Shown: piece after piece, positions 1 through 10,385 of the stretch
Layout: each line of letters opens with the position of its first letter
How positions within the stretch are numbered: the first letter of the stretch is position 1
Origin: Arcuatula senhousia
Lineage: Eukaryota > Mollusca > Bivalvia > Mytilida > Mytilidae
Direction: 5' to 3'
NCBI GenBank assembly: GCA_963971305.1
Contig: OZ020317.1
Location: forward strand, 13,100,001-13,164,000
DNA: 64,000 bases
Made by a program: the position numbers and the translations under genes
The notes under the pieces: generated by a model
What the model saw: only the letters and a program-made list of their open reading frames with translations
The model's database searches: none
What the model was told of the DNA's origin: nothing

Positions 1-189
1 TGGCTAATGAAAGATTGTCAGTTTTAATTGTGGAAGAAAACAGAATTCCTGGAGGAAACCACCAACCTTAGGTGAAAATTTCAATATAGGATTTCTAAGA
101 ATTAAAAAAAAAAATAAAACAAATTCTTTTAGAAAAGATCAAAATTACAATAAATTGAAGTATAAAATCAATTATGGTTCAATGAATCC

Positions 190-296
190 AATTAAAATCT
201 TATTTATAGGAGTTCACCTAAAAAACCAAAATCCCTCTGTGGACCCATACTTTTTCCTGTTTTTAAGCTTCATACGAGTGGGGGTATCAAAACATT
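190..296 (+). repeat. Degenerate 3' end of a family-D hairpin element
   Basis: CATACGAGTGGGGGTATCAAAA at 274-295 (quoted parts: ACGAGTGGGGGTAT) matches the terminal sequence of the large family-D element at 7021-7034. The usual GACR microsatellite in front is not clear, so this is a decayed or truncated terminus. Confidence 0.5.
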
Positions 297-1422
297 TTTA
301 ACACAGTGAAGGCAACAGAGCAGTTTATAAAAATTGCAAAACTCAAATCTCAATCTAAAATTACTTGGGGCAATGTATTATTGAACAAGGGATGGTTCAA
401 CAGGATTTGTGTTACATTCTGTTTACAAATATGTGGACTTTCTCAATACACAGTCAGGGAAACTTACCTTTGGGCTAGGTGGAATGGAACAGTCCTGTTG
501 GGACAATAATCTAATATACATATACATGAATGCAATATTTATAAATATAAATTTCTTCAGCTTTCTTGCTTTAGTTTTTAGGAGACAACTATATTTTAAT
601 ATAAAATCTCAGGGCATTCAAAAACATATTTGATGATCAGGAATTGAGTTAAGTGCAATGATAATGCATTAACAGTATAAAAGTGCATTTTACACCATTA
701 ATCAAAATGGTGGATAAATGCTCTAAAATATGACTGATATGCACTTTTTTGTATCTTTGCATGATAATATACAGGGCTCTAAATAAAGACTTCTCATTCC
801 GCAGGATTTACAAGGTTATAACTTTACATCAGTTTTTAGTCTGGACAATCACTGTAGCGATTTGCCTCGGCTAAAAGTTCAATAGCCTTTCAGTAACTGA
901 CCAATCAGAACTAGTTTGAGGTTCCTGTTGCCGATTCACATATCAATTCAAATGTCAATGCACACTGGCAATATAGTTCCTTTTCAGACATTATAAATTT
1001 TTGTTGCTTTAACTGAAATTTTATACCCAATTAGTACTCTACTTTTAATAATAAACACAAACAATCATTAAAATGTGTAGATTATCCCAGCTAACAGTAC
1101 TTTAGTACTTTGATTTTTGTAATGTAAGCACTGTACATGTATAAGTTAACAAAATATACCTATATAAGACAAATAATCATCAAAAGCTTCAACACAAATA
1201 TATGAATATATTTTTTTAAGAAGACATATATTTTTTTAATCATGTTTTCTTCTCTACAATGAAATGTTAGTCATAATTTACATAAAAAATCTAAGTTGGA
1301 AAAAAATAATCAAAAACATAAATTTTAGATTTTATCTTTCATACATGTACATGCAACATGATCACAAAAAAATGTAATTGACCATACAATTGTTAAATAA
1401 AAAGCTTCGCCGAGCGCAGCAT
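297..1422. other. No gene seen
   Basis: AT-rich, unique-looking. The short frames at 306-633 have no domain or codon signal. No SLC4 exon could be found here on the minus strand. Confidence 0.5.
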
Positions 1423-3112
1423 GATACGACCGCAACATGTTGAACCCTGTACATTTTAGGCCCAATATGGATAGTCTATTGCTCTGGACACATGCAGCCC
1501 ATGGTGGACTGACAAAGGTTTTTGACACATGCTTCTCAGTGGTGGACATTCAACCCAGGGGGTAAAAATATAAATTTTCAATTTTGTATTCTACTCTTGA
1601 AAAGAGTAAAAAGAATAATGTTTGGGAAAAAAAATTAAAAATCGAACCAGAAATTTTTTTAAATTATGATTACGGCCCCTTAGGTAATGAGCGAAAAAAA
1701 AGTGGGGGTCGCAAAAATTAATTCTTAAATTTAGAATCGCTACTTGGCAAGGATGAACTTCTAAAAAAAATTTTTTTAATTGGACCAGAAATAAAATAGT
1801 TAGGATTTTGGCCCCTTTTGGTCCCTAATAACATAACAGTAAAAAAGGGGACACAAAAATATATCTGCTACTTGACAAGAATAAACTTGCAAAAAATTGT
1901 CAAAATTGGACAAGAATTAAAAAAAAATTCAATTTCAGCCCCTTATTATGTAACAGGTGAAAAAGGGGTGGGGTTGCAAAAATAATTTCTCAAATTTTGA
2001 TTCACTACTTGACAAAAATAAACTTGCAAAAAAAAATTTCAAAAACAAACCAGAAATAAAAAAGTTTTGATTACGGCCCCATTTGGCCCCTAATTACAAA
2101 ACAAGTGAAAAAGGGGATGGTCACAAAAATCAATTCTCAAATTTGGATTCGCTACCTGACAAGAATAAACTTGCAAAAAAAAATTTCAAAATCGGACCAC
2201 AAATAAAAAAGATTGGATTTTGGCCCCATTTGGCCCCTAATTACATAATAGGGGAAAAAGGGGGGTCACAAAAATTAATTCTTAATTGTGTAAATGAGCT
2301 GAACATTTAAGCAAGCAACAGCTTCTCTCTACCTGCTATAGTTTTCATTTCATAGGCCAAAAACATGAAAAAACATTATTTTAGGGGCTGTAGCCCCTAT
2401 AAGGGGTCATCTGACAACTTCGACCCTATGGAGTTTTTGTAGAGCTAAATGATCTGAACAATTAAGCAAGCAACAGCTTTTTGCTATCTGCAATAATTTT
2501 CATACTATAGGGCAAAAACATGAAAAAATGCTATTTTTCACCTTTAAGGGGCTGTAACCCCTATAAGGGGTCTTCTGACAACTTCGACCAAATGGAGACT
2601 TATGTAGAACTTTTGATCCTGAAGCAGTGAGGTGGCATCAGATTTCATCTATCTCTTATACTCTTTGAATTACAAGCCAAAAACAGTAGTCTGACCCCCC
2701 AGGTCTATTTTTAGCCACGGCGGCCATGTTTTTTGACAAATCAGAAATCGAAACATTACTTTAGTGCAGGACACCCTAATGATCAATCATACCAAGTTTC
2801 ATTGAATTCTGTTCAGTAGTTTCAGAGGAGAAGATTTTGAAAAAGTTATTGTAAGAACAAACAAAAAAGTTGCAATTTTGGCCCCTTTTGGCCCTTAATT
2901 TCTAAACGAAAAAGGAGGTGACTCCCAAAATCAATCCCATCCATCCTTTAATGGTAAGAAATATCATTGTAAAATTTCATTGCATTTGGATAACTAGAAC
3001 TAAAGTTATCGTGTATACACTAAAGTTAACAGACGACGACGACGACGACAACGACAACGACGACGACAGCATCATACCATTATACGTCCGCAAATTTTTT
3101 GCGGCCGTATAA
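1423..3112 (+). mobile_element. Family-C Helentron/pearl-like element
   Basis: Left end GATACGACCGCA (1423-1434) is an imperfect inverted copy of the right end. Core: five ~127-147-bp units each with a GGCCCCTT/GGCCCCATT block (about 1674, 1810, 1937, 2075, 2222), then two ~165-bp units with GGGGCTGTAGCCCCTATAAG (about 2375 and 2545). Next comes CATACCAAGTTTCATTGAAT..CAGTAGTTTCAGAGGAG (from about 2788), a GAC microsatellite (3032-3067) and a perfect-arm hairpin TATACGtCCGCAAA/TTTGCGGcCGTATA (3081-3110). No ORF that looks real. Non-autonomous, class assignment by architecture only. Confidence 0.65.
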
Positions 3113-3119
3113 AAAGTCT

Positions 3120-3345
3120 GAAAAGTCAAAAATAGCTGAATTTCATTCAACAGGAAGTAGATGAGCCACAGACCTAAAATGAAGTCCCATCTTATGGGAT
3201 CCTACCGTGATGCTGTATACAAAATATCAAGCAGCTGTGATTAGTAGTTGCTGCAAAAATTGTTATGAAAATTATCCCCCCCTCCCAGCCTGCTGCCACC
3301 TGACATTCACCATTCCGAGTTTTCCATTCTGTGAAATCCGCCTAA
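3120..3345 (+). repeat. Core-type repeat unit (family G), copy 1
   Basis: Shares TTTCATTxAACAGGAAGTA, AAACCCAATCCCA/AAGTCCCAT, GCTGTATAC.AAATATCAAG and TTAGTAGTTGCTG with 8255-8540, diverged. Resembles a single core unit of the hairpin-ended elements without clear termini. Confidence 0.5.
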
Positions 3346-3376
3346 ACAAGTAATACTGTGAGCGAGCTCACAAAAG

Positions 3377-3590
3377 GATACCCCCCGCTTCATATTGGAC
3401 ACTGTACTGTAAACAAAAATCTCAAGTCCAGTTATCTCCCCTTGATGATAACCGAGAGCAATACAAATTCTTCATGCACATCTACATATGATGTACTTCC
3501 TGCATATTAAGTTTAATGTGGACAGACGGTCAGACAGATAGACAGGGTGTTTCCTATATCCCCCCCAAACTTTGTTTGCGGGGATATAAA
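3377..3590 (+). mobile_element. Small hairpin-ended element with GACA-type microsatellite
   Basis: Left end GGATACCCCCCGC (about 3377) mirrors the right end. Near the right end lies a GACAGACGGTCAGACAGATA tract (3522-3541), then hairpin TATATCCCCcccAAAC/GTTTgcGGGGATATA (3555-3588). Same plan as the neighbouring families but different termini; only about one core unit is present. Confidence 0.55.
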
Positions 3591-3997
3591 CAAGGGGTTG
3601 CACTAAGTCGTGCTAAGCATACCCCCACTCGACCATTCAGAAAACAGGAAGTAGATGACAGACTGACCTGGAAAGGAGAGGCACGATACAACACATCATG
3701 CTAAAGCTGTATACCAAATTTGAAATCAATCCCTTCTGTAGATGCCGAGAAATCTGTTACGAAAAATTGTCTATTTTTGACCCATTAAAAGTCTAAGTTG
3801 GCTTGGAAAACAGGAAGTAGATGATGGACTGACCTGGAAAGGGGGACACGGTATAACTTATCATGCTAAAGCTGTGTACCAAATCTGAAACCAATCCATC
3901 CAGTAGAAGCCAAGAAATCTGTTACAAAAGATTTCACATTTCAAATTTTTTACCCTAAAAAGTCTAAGTCAACTCGGAAAAAAGGAAGTAGATGATG

Positions 3998-6509
3998 CAG
4001 GGTTTCCTCTGGGTGTATTTTTCTTTGGGCCATCCCTTGGGCCAAATGCATATTTTTTGGGCCAACATAAATGACATTGGGCCAATATTTTTTTTTTAGT
4101 TTTGGCCGGAAATCATTATTAATATTATATTTTCAGTACCAAGGAAAGCACACAGATTACAACAGTTATTATTATGTTCAATAATATATATTTAAACATT
4201 TGTTGAATTGGTCATAGTTAATCATATTAAGATTTAACTAACTGTCATCATGTTTTTTTAATGTACTACAGATCTTTCTAGAATTTTTTGTTTTTGTTAT
4301 AATGGGCCAAAAAAAATAATATAATAAAAAAAAACTTGTTTTAACAATCATTGGAACATCACTAAACCACAGTACTCTGCTGTTATGGAGGTGCTCCTAT
4401 CAAAAGGAGGGTATTACAGAGGAGACAGAGATGTAAATATGTAAACAAAGTTCTTTCATCTGATCTCAATTTGATGCATGAAAAAGGATGTGTTTGGATA
4501 ACAGGATGTTCTTAATAAAATAATTTCATGAAGGTAAATCCTTTCATCTATGTTTACTTCCAGTTTTTCTGATATTTACACAAGAATATTTATCATTTGG
4601 TCAACATGGTCAGAGCACGTGAATTGCCATTTAAATCAGCTGATATAAAAATAAACTTACTTCTGATTGGTCAATTATATTGCATTCATGATTGATTTCT
4701 ATCAATTAATCCAAATCAATCAGCGATGGTCAAGCACCTGTTATTTTGACCCCTTTACACATTTGACAGTTAATTAACGGTGTTAGCTTGGGTCACAAGA
4801 GGCTCCCAAGAGCCTGAATCGCTCACCTGAACTACACAGATACATATATTTGTAGATATTATTGTGCTTAACCATATGTGATTTAAATTTATGAAATATC
4901 TTGGTTAGTTTTCAAGATATTGGGCTTAATAAGTGCAAATTTGGCAAACATTAGGAAAAAGAACAATAACTCCCACATCAGCAGACACATCTTTTCAGAA
5001 ATTTCAGGACAGGTAGATCTTAATATGCTGATCACTTTTGATTCCTGCACAATTTTGATATCTGAAACCAGTTTTGAGTTGTTAGCAAAAAAATGAAATT
5101 TGCCCCTATGTTCTATTTTTAGCCATCTTGGCCATGTTTTTTTACGAATCAAAAATCTGAACGATAGAGTTGTAGCATATAAGCTATCAAACAGTGTGCC
5201 ATGTTAAGATGCAGTTGGTCTTACCGTTTCAGACAAGTCAGGGGAAAAGTAATGAACAATGGTAAATATTGACGCTTTAAGGGCCATAACTCCTAAAAGA
5301 AATGGTTCTACAGCTTTGACCTAATTACATGAATTGTAGATCTTGATGTGCTTAATCATATGCAATTTGAATTTTTGAAATATCTTGTATAGTTTTCAAG
5401 ATATATGGCTAAATAAGTGAAAAATTTTGAAAAAATCCAGAAAAAGGGCAATAACTCCAATGTCGTTTGTTGGATCTTCTTGAAAATTTCAGAGCAGGTA
5501 GATCTTGAGATGCTGATCACTTTTGTCTCTAATCAGAAATTTGATATCTATTACCGTTTTTGAGTTATTTGCAAAAAAATTTAATTTGACCCCTATGTTC
5601 TATTTTAAGCAATGGAGGCCATATTTTTTGACGAATCAAAAATCTGAACAATAGAATTGTAGCATTAATGCTATTAAACACCTGTGCCAAGTTTGGTTGA
5701 AGTTGGATGTACGGTGTCAGACAAGTTAATCTTTGAAATTCAGGGTAAAAGTAATGAAAAATGGTAAATTTTGACGCTTTAAGGGCCATAACTCCTAAAA
5801 GAAATGGTTTTACAGCTTTGACCTAATTACATGAAATGTAGATCTTGATGTGCTTAATTATATGCAATTTGAATTTTTAAAATATCTTGTATAGTTTTCA
5901 AGATATAGGGCTAAATAAGTGCAAAATTTTGAAAAAATCCAGAAAAAGGGCAATAACTCCTACATCGGTTGTTGGATCTTTTTGAAAATTTCTGGGCAGG
6001 TAGATCTTGAGGTGCTGATCACTTTTACCCTATGCCAGAATTTTGATATCTGTTACTGTTTTTGAGTTATTTGCAAAAAACTGTAATTTGACCCCTATGT
6101 TCTATTTTTAGCCATGGCGGCCATGTTTTTTTACGAATCAAAAATCTGAACGATAGTTTTGTACACATAATGCCACTAAACAACTATACCAAGTTTGGTT
6201 GCAATTGGACTAATGGTGTTGGACAAGTTAACGTTTGAAAAATTGTTTACAGACGACAGACGACGACGACGACGACGACGGACGCCAAGTGATGGTAAAA
6301 GCTCACATGGACCTTCGGTCCAGGTGAGCTAATAAATCAATATATAGGGCTTCATAGTGAAATTTGTTGTCAATTTGAATGACACGAAAATGACATTGTC
6401 GATCAAAATACGGAACCAACATTTTGGGCCACTTTGTTGGGCCAAAATTATATTTTTTGGTGCAGAATTGAAAAAATAGGGCCAATGGCCCAAGCCAGCG
6501 GAAACCCTG
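3998..6509. mobile_element. hAT-like DNA element nested in family D, itself carrying family A
   Basis: Terminal inverted repeats CAGGGTTTCCTCTGG / CCAGCGGAAACCCTG, followed on both sides by several TTGGGCCA blocks (4023-4090 and 6425-6490), a terminal/subterminal layout like hAT elements. No transposase. The flanks AGATGATG and CATCAGAC are not a clean 8-bp duplication. Without the inserted family-A copy it is about 970 bp. Confidence 0.65.
4795..6332 (+). mobile_element. Family-A element, copy 1 (1.54 kb)
   Basis: Begins ACAAGAGGCTCCCAAGAGCC and ends CAGGTGAGCTAA; GCTCACCTG near the left end is inverted at the right end. Three ~500-bp internal units share GGGCCATAACTCCTAAAAG, TTTTCAAGATAT..GGGCTAAATAAGTG and CCCTATGTTCTATTTT. 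The right end has a GACGAC microsatellite (6251-6281) and hairpin TCACaTGGACC/GGTCCAgGTGA (6303-6327). No credible ORF; the open frames in it are by-products of the repeat. Confidence 0.8.
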
Positions 6510-7267
6510 CATCAGACTGACCTGGAAAGGGGAGGCACGGTATAACTCATCATGCTGAAGCTGTGTACCAAATTTGAAACCAATCCATCCAGTAGAAGCC
6601 AAGAAATCTGTTACGAAAAATTTCACATTTCAAATTTTTTACCCTAAAAAAGTCTAAGACGGCTCGGAAAACAGGAAGTAGATGATGGACTGACCTGGAA
6701 AGGGGAGGCACGGTATAACTCATCATGCTGAAGCTGTGTACCAAATTTGAAACCAATCCATCCAGTAGAAGCCGAGAAATCTGTTACGAAAAATTTCACA
6801 TTTCAAATTTTTTACCCTAAAAAAGTTTAAGTCGGCTCAAAAAACAGGAAGTAGATAATGGACTGACCTGGAAAGGGGAGGCACGGTATAACTCATCATG
6901 CTGAAGCTGTGTACCAAATTTGAAACCAATCCATCCAGTAGAAGCAGAGAAATTGAACCGGACGGACAGACAGACGGATGGACGGACGGACAAGGTGATT
7001 GCAATATAGCCCCCTCTCTTACGAGTGGGGGTATAAAATGAATACCATATAAGGCTCCTTCATCTGAATTACATGTAGGTACCCTAAATGTACTGAATGG
7101 ACTAATACAAACTTGTTAAATGTATAGTTTTGAAAATGCTGTCAGAATGCAGGTTGTTTTAATAGTAATTTTTATCTTCACTAAATAGGTCTAAGAGGGT
7201 CAATGAATAACTTATAAACATTCATCATTCAAAGGTTTTTGAAATGTCTAGCTAATAGACTAAATCT

Positions 7268-7436
7268 CAGTGGCGGATCCCCAAAAAAATCCAACAAAAA
7301 AAGAGGGGGTTCCAAGTTTCAACACACAGTTTGGGTGGGTTCCAGACAAATTTGATGAAAATTAACATGGAAATATCAAAATGTAGGAAGAAATGGGGTT
7401 TCTAACCCTCGACCATGCCCAAAGGATCCGCCACTG
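7268..7436. mobile_element. MITE with CAGTGGCGGATCC termini
   Basis: Exact 13-bp terminal inverted repeats CAGTGGCGGATCC / GGATCCGCCACTG. The interior has facing polypurine/GGGGGTTCC blocks. A second member is at 31926-32092. Flanks AAATCT and ATTCTA are not identical, so the duplication is lost or absent. Confidence 0.7.
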
Positions 7437-8254
7437 ATTCTAACATTAGAACTTGAGTGCACATGCACCTTACCTCGTTGTGAGGAATACTATGCACGCT
7501 GCTATGCACACTTAGTGCACTTGTTGACCCATCCTTTAAAAATGTATCAGAATATTCAAACCCTGTTTTTAGTTTTATTAATTTATTTACTCAGGATTAG
7601 GAAACATGCTAACGGCTAATGTGAGGCCCTCTCCAGTTTGCATGTGTTGACTCTGTAGTGGCCCTTATTTACGTACTTTAATTGCTTTTATTGACTCTAC
7701 AAAGTAAATTCCTCGCCCCATACATAGGACAACTATTTTAGTTCCCTCCAAAAGACTAGCTTATATTGTTACTTAAGTCCATTCTCACCAATGGTACCTA
7801 GTCAGAAAATTAGTTCATGATCTTTTCACCTCTGACAAGGATCTTCCACAAACATTGGTGTCAGTAATCTGACACGTCTAACACTACTTCTACTGAGAAG
7901 TTCTACGTAAATTCTCAAGTATTTACATTAATTTTATATTCACTTCACTTCTAAAACAAACAAAAAGCTCACACATTTTACTACTGTTATGATAGCCACA
8001 TATGATAGATATATTACAAAAAATCAGCTAATGATAGAAATCAGAAATTTGTAAATTTAGAAAATTTCAAAGAGCCATGAGATAGTACATGTATTATGGT
8101 TGATGAAATGAAAACAGAACTTTTTGGTTCATGAAAATAAAGTTCAATTCAAATGTTTATAATTCAAGATAAAAGGTTTTCCAGCTAATGATTATAGTGA
8201 ATTATGAAAAGCTTAGATTTCGTGGACTCACAGGTAAAAGACTTGTTCTAAATT

Positions 8255-8540
8255 GTATCAATAAAAACTGTCTAAGTAAAAAGTGGCTAGATTTCATTAA
8301 ACAGGAAGTATGTGAGAGACAAAACTAAAACCCAATCCCACTTTAAGGGACTTCACCCTGAAGCTGTATACTAAATATCAAGTTGCAGAAATTAGTAGTT
8401 GCTGAAAAAACTGTTATGAAAATTTCTTCCCTGCCAGCCATCAGGTCGCTGCCTAATGCCTGCCCAACATTCACCATTTTATAACCCTGATTTTGCACTC
8501 CAGCCAAAAAGAGCACCAGACATGGCAGAAACACAAGAAA
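8255..8540 (+). repeat. Core-type repeat unit (family G), copy 2
   Basis: Diverged copy of 3120-3345, with TTTCATTAAACAGGAAGTA, GCTGTATACTAAATATCAAG and ATTAGTAGTTGCTG in the same order. No flanking microsatellite or hairpin. Confidence 0.5.
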
Positions 8541-9685
8541 GTGACCACATGTCTCACTTATGATTGCAATCCTTAATCACCAATTATAGATGTACCTTGG
8601 CTATTTTTTGTAATATGTCAATAATTCTTGCCTAAAGTAATCAGCTTAGATGCATTATATAATATGACCTCAATGTATGGCTAACATACAAATTGGAAAG
8701 ATGGACAAAAGTTGCTTTTTTAAATGCTGTCCATTCTTAAATAACTAGAAGTAAAAGACTAAGTCCTGTGCAAACTGTGTTGCAAATAAAAGTTCTTTCT
8801 TTTCAAAATGAAACTATTTTTAGACATCATGTATAAGCTGTCCAAAACCAAAATCATGTGTGGCACAAGACATGACAAAACATCAAAGTAAACTAGCCCT
8901 AAAATAGCTATAGACTTATGTGAATTGTACCTTAATGATATATGAGGATGTGTATTTTATTGACCCCAAAACCAGCCATGCCAGGAAACCAAAAGGGGAG
9001 ATAATTTATGTTGAAAAAGTGATACGTGGATGAAGAACTTAACTTGTGGTGAATATCACAAAGCTCAATAGTCTAAAACAGGTTTAAGCAAATGTATGAA
9101 TTTCTTGAAATTCAAATCTTTCTTAATAATAAGCCATATTATGGCTATCATCATATCTAACAAGGTTTGAAAAAAAATAGAATTTATATTTATAACTAAC
9201 AATTTTTTAACAATTGCAGTAAAAGTTATTACTCTGCTCTTTTTACCATACAGATGAACTCACAAAGTTCTGCTTATTACACAAAAGTTATTTATATAAA
9301 TGATAAACTTAATGCATGAAAAAGATGAAAATTTTACCAGTTGATAAGAACATGCAGAAGTTAGAATTTAAAAAATAATTTCTCTACATTCAAATTTTAT
9401 GATATTTACCACATAAGTATAAGTTCCTAGAAATGAAATAAAAGTGACTTAGTGATATATGTGTATGTTTGTTAATATCAGTTGGCTATAGACAGAAAAC
9501 CAGTGATGTTCCACATCCTAATGTTTTATATGAGCAAGAGAGATTTTCTACTACCCACCTTAGAACTTGACTAGAAAATAAGAAAATATGGTTTTTATTA
9601 ATGATGAATTACTAAATGAATTGAAAGAAAAAGAGATTTAAAGTTCTTATATAACTTCTTGAAAAAAGACCAACTGATCATCAAA

Positions 9686-9748
9686 AGTGATAGAATTTTT
9701 CCGTTTTTTTAACGTGGAGCGAGCCAAAAGACCCCAAAAATTCTATCA
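9686..9748. repeat. Imperfect hairpin
   Basis: GTGATAGAATTTTT at the left faces AAAAATTCTATCAC at the right, with a ~32-base loop containing GGAGCGAGCC. Probably a tiny foldback/MITE remnant; no other copy was noticed in the window. Confidence 0.5.
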
Positions 9749-10248
9749 CTAGGGAAAGATCATTGTCAGTTTTCCAAGAATGTGTGTAAGTACCTATTTC
9801 TTTCGTAATCAGACATTGTTTATATTGCATTCTCCTAGAGACTTGGCATATTGGCATCAGTAGTTTTACTGTGATGTTGCATTTCCTTAGAAATATAATG
9901 TTGTCACGTCTATGGAATTTTTTTTATATGACGATGAAAAGGAAATTTTTTCCTTTCTATTGCGAGTTATAAAGTGATTTCCCAAATGTCAAAATAATTA
10001 AGAGTTTAATTAATACCGTGTTATTGATAATTTGACAAAAGAGGGACTTACACAAAATTACCAACTCAAGTCAGTTGATTTTTACCAACTCTGTTTGAAT
10101 TATTTGTATTAAGAATAACAAATGTGTTGTATACAGTAACACAAAGAATGCATTATTATACATGTAATATACAGCTTTAAGCCTATTTAGTGTACCAAGT
10201 TTCAATACCATCTATCCCTGAAATTATTTTATTAGAGAGTAAATTTAC

Positions 10249-10385
10249 CTTCCCAAAAGAAGAGTTCCCTTCTGAATCTTCGATGCTGTCACTGTTACCA
10301 GCTATGGAAGCGGATGGTTCCAGTCTATGTGCACTGGCTACCCGTCCAAAGTTTGGCGTTGTTCTAGCAGTCGACATTGGATTGG
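10249..10385 (-). CDS. SLC4A-like: SLC4 exon 6 (Ser-rich linker)
   Basis: 137 bases, residues 246-291, acceptor ATATATTTTCAG, donor GTAAAT at 10248; ends in phase 0. Encodes [19 protein letters not shown].. and finishes [10 protein letters not shown], matching in position the Ser/Thr-rich, poorly conserved linker of NBC-type proteins that ends ..SK before VDLHFMKK. The link to exon 5 rests on phase, order and this position rather than on strong residue conservation. The preceding intron is 12,265 bases. Confidence 0.8.

Larger units (their letters stand above)
3619..7035 (+). mobile_element. Family-D Helentron/pearl-like element, interrupted by nested insertions
   Basis: Perfect 13-bp terminal inverted repeat ATACCCCCACTCG (3619-3631 versus 7022-7034). 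Core of about five ~168-bp units starting at ACAGGAAGTAGATGA (near 3643, 3810, 3984, 6671, 6843), each with GGGGAGGCACGGTATAACTC and GCTGTGTACCAAATTTGAAA. The third unit is split: its left part ends at 3997 and its right part resumes at 6510, with a transposon in between. The right end carries a GGACGGACAGACAGACGG tract (6960-6991) and hairpin TATAGCCCCcTC..GAgTGGGGGTATA (7005-7035). Confidence 0.75.
7437..10248. other. SLC4 intron-6 sequence, no exon recognised
   Basis: Apart from the family-G unit (8255-8540) and the hairpin at 9686-9748 it looks unique and AT-rich. 7450-7530 has a run of GTGCACATGCAC / TATGCACGCTGCTATGCAC words. No sequence fitting the next SLC4 residues was found. Confidence 0.45.

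Noticed and set aside
3998..4005. 8-bp target duplication for the hAT-like element at 3998-6509
   Set aside because: AGATGATG and CATCAGAC do not match; only a blurred overlap with the intact core unit is visible.
4889..5789. Minus frames of 87 and 74 residues, repeated at 14005-14893
   Set aside because: Identical in both family-A copies and made of the tandem core; no domain and no codon signal.
6303..6756. Minus frames of 107 and 68 residues
   Set aside because: They run across the hairpin and core of families A and D and the hAT-like end; the same frames recur with the repeat units.
1..10248. Search for the next SLC4 exon (KVDLHFMKK..)
   Set aside because: No minus-strand stretch with an acceptor and fitting residues was found; the exon is presumed to be beyond the left edge.
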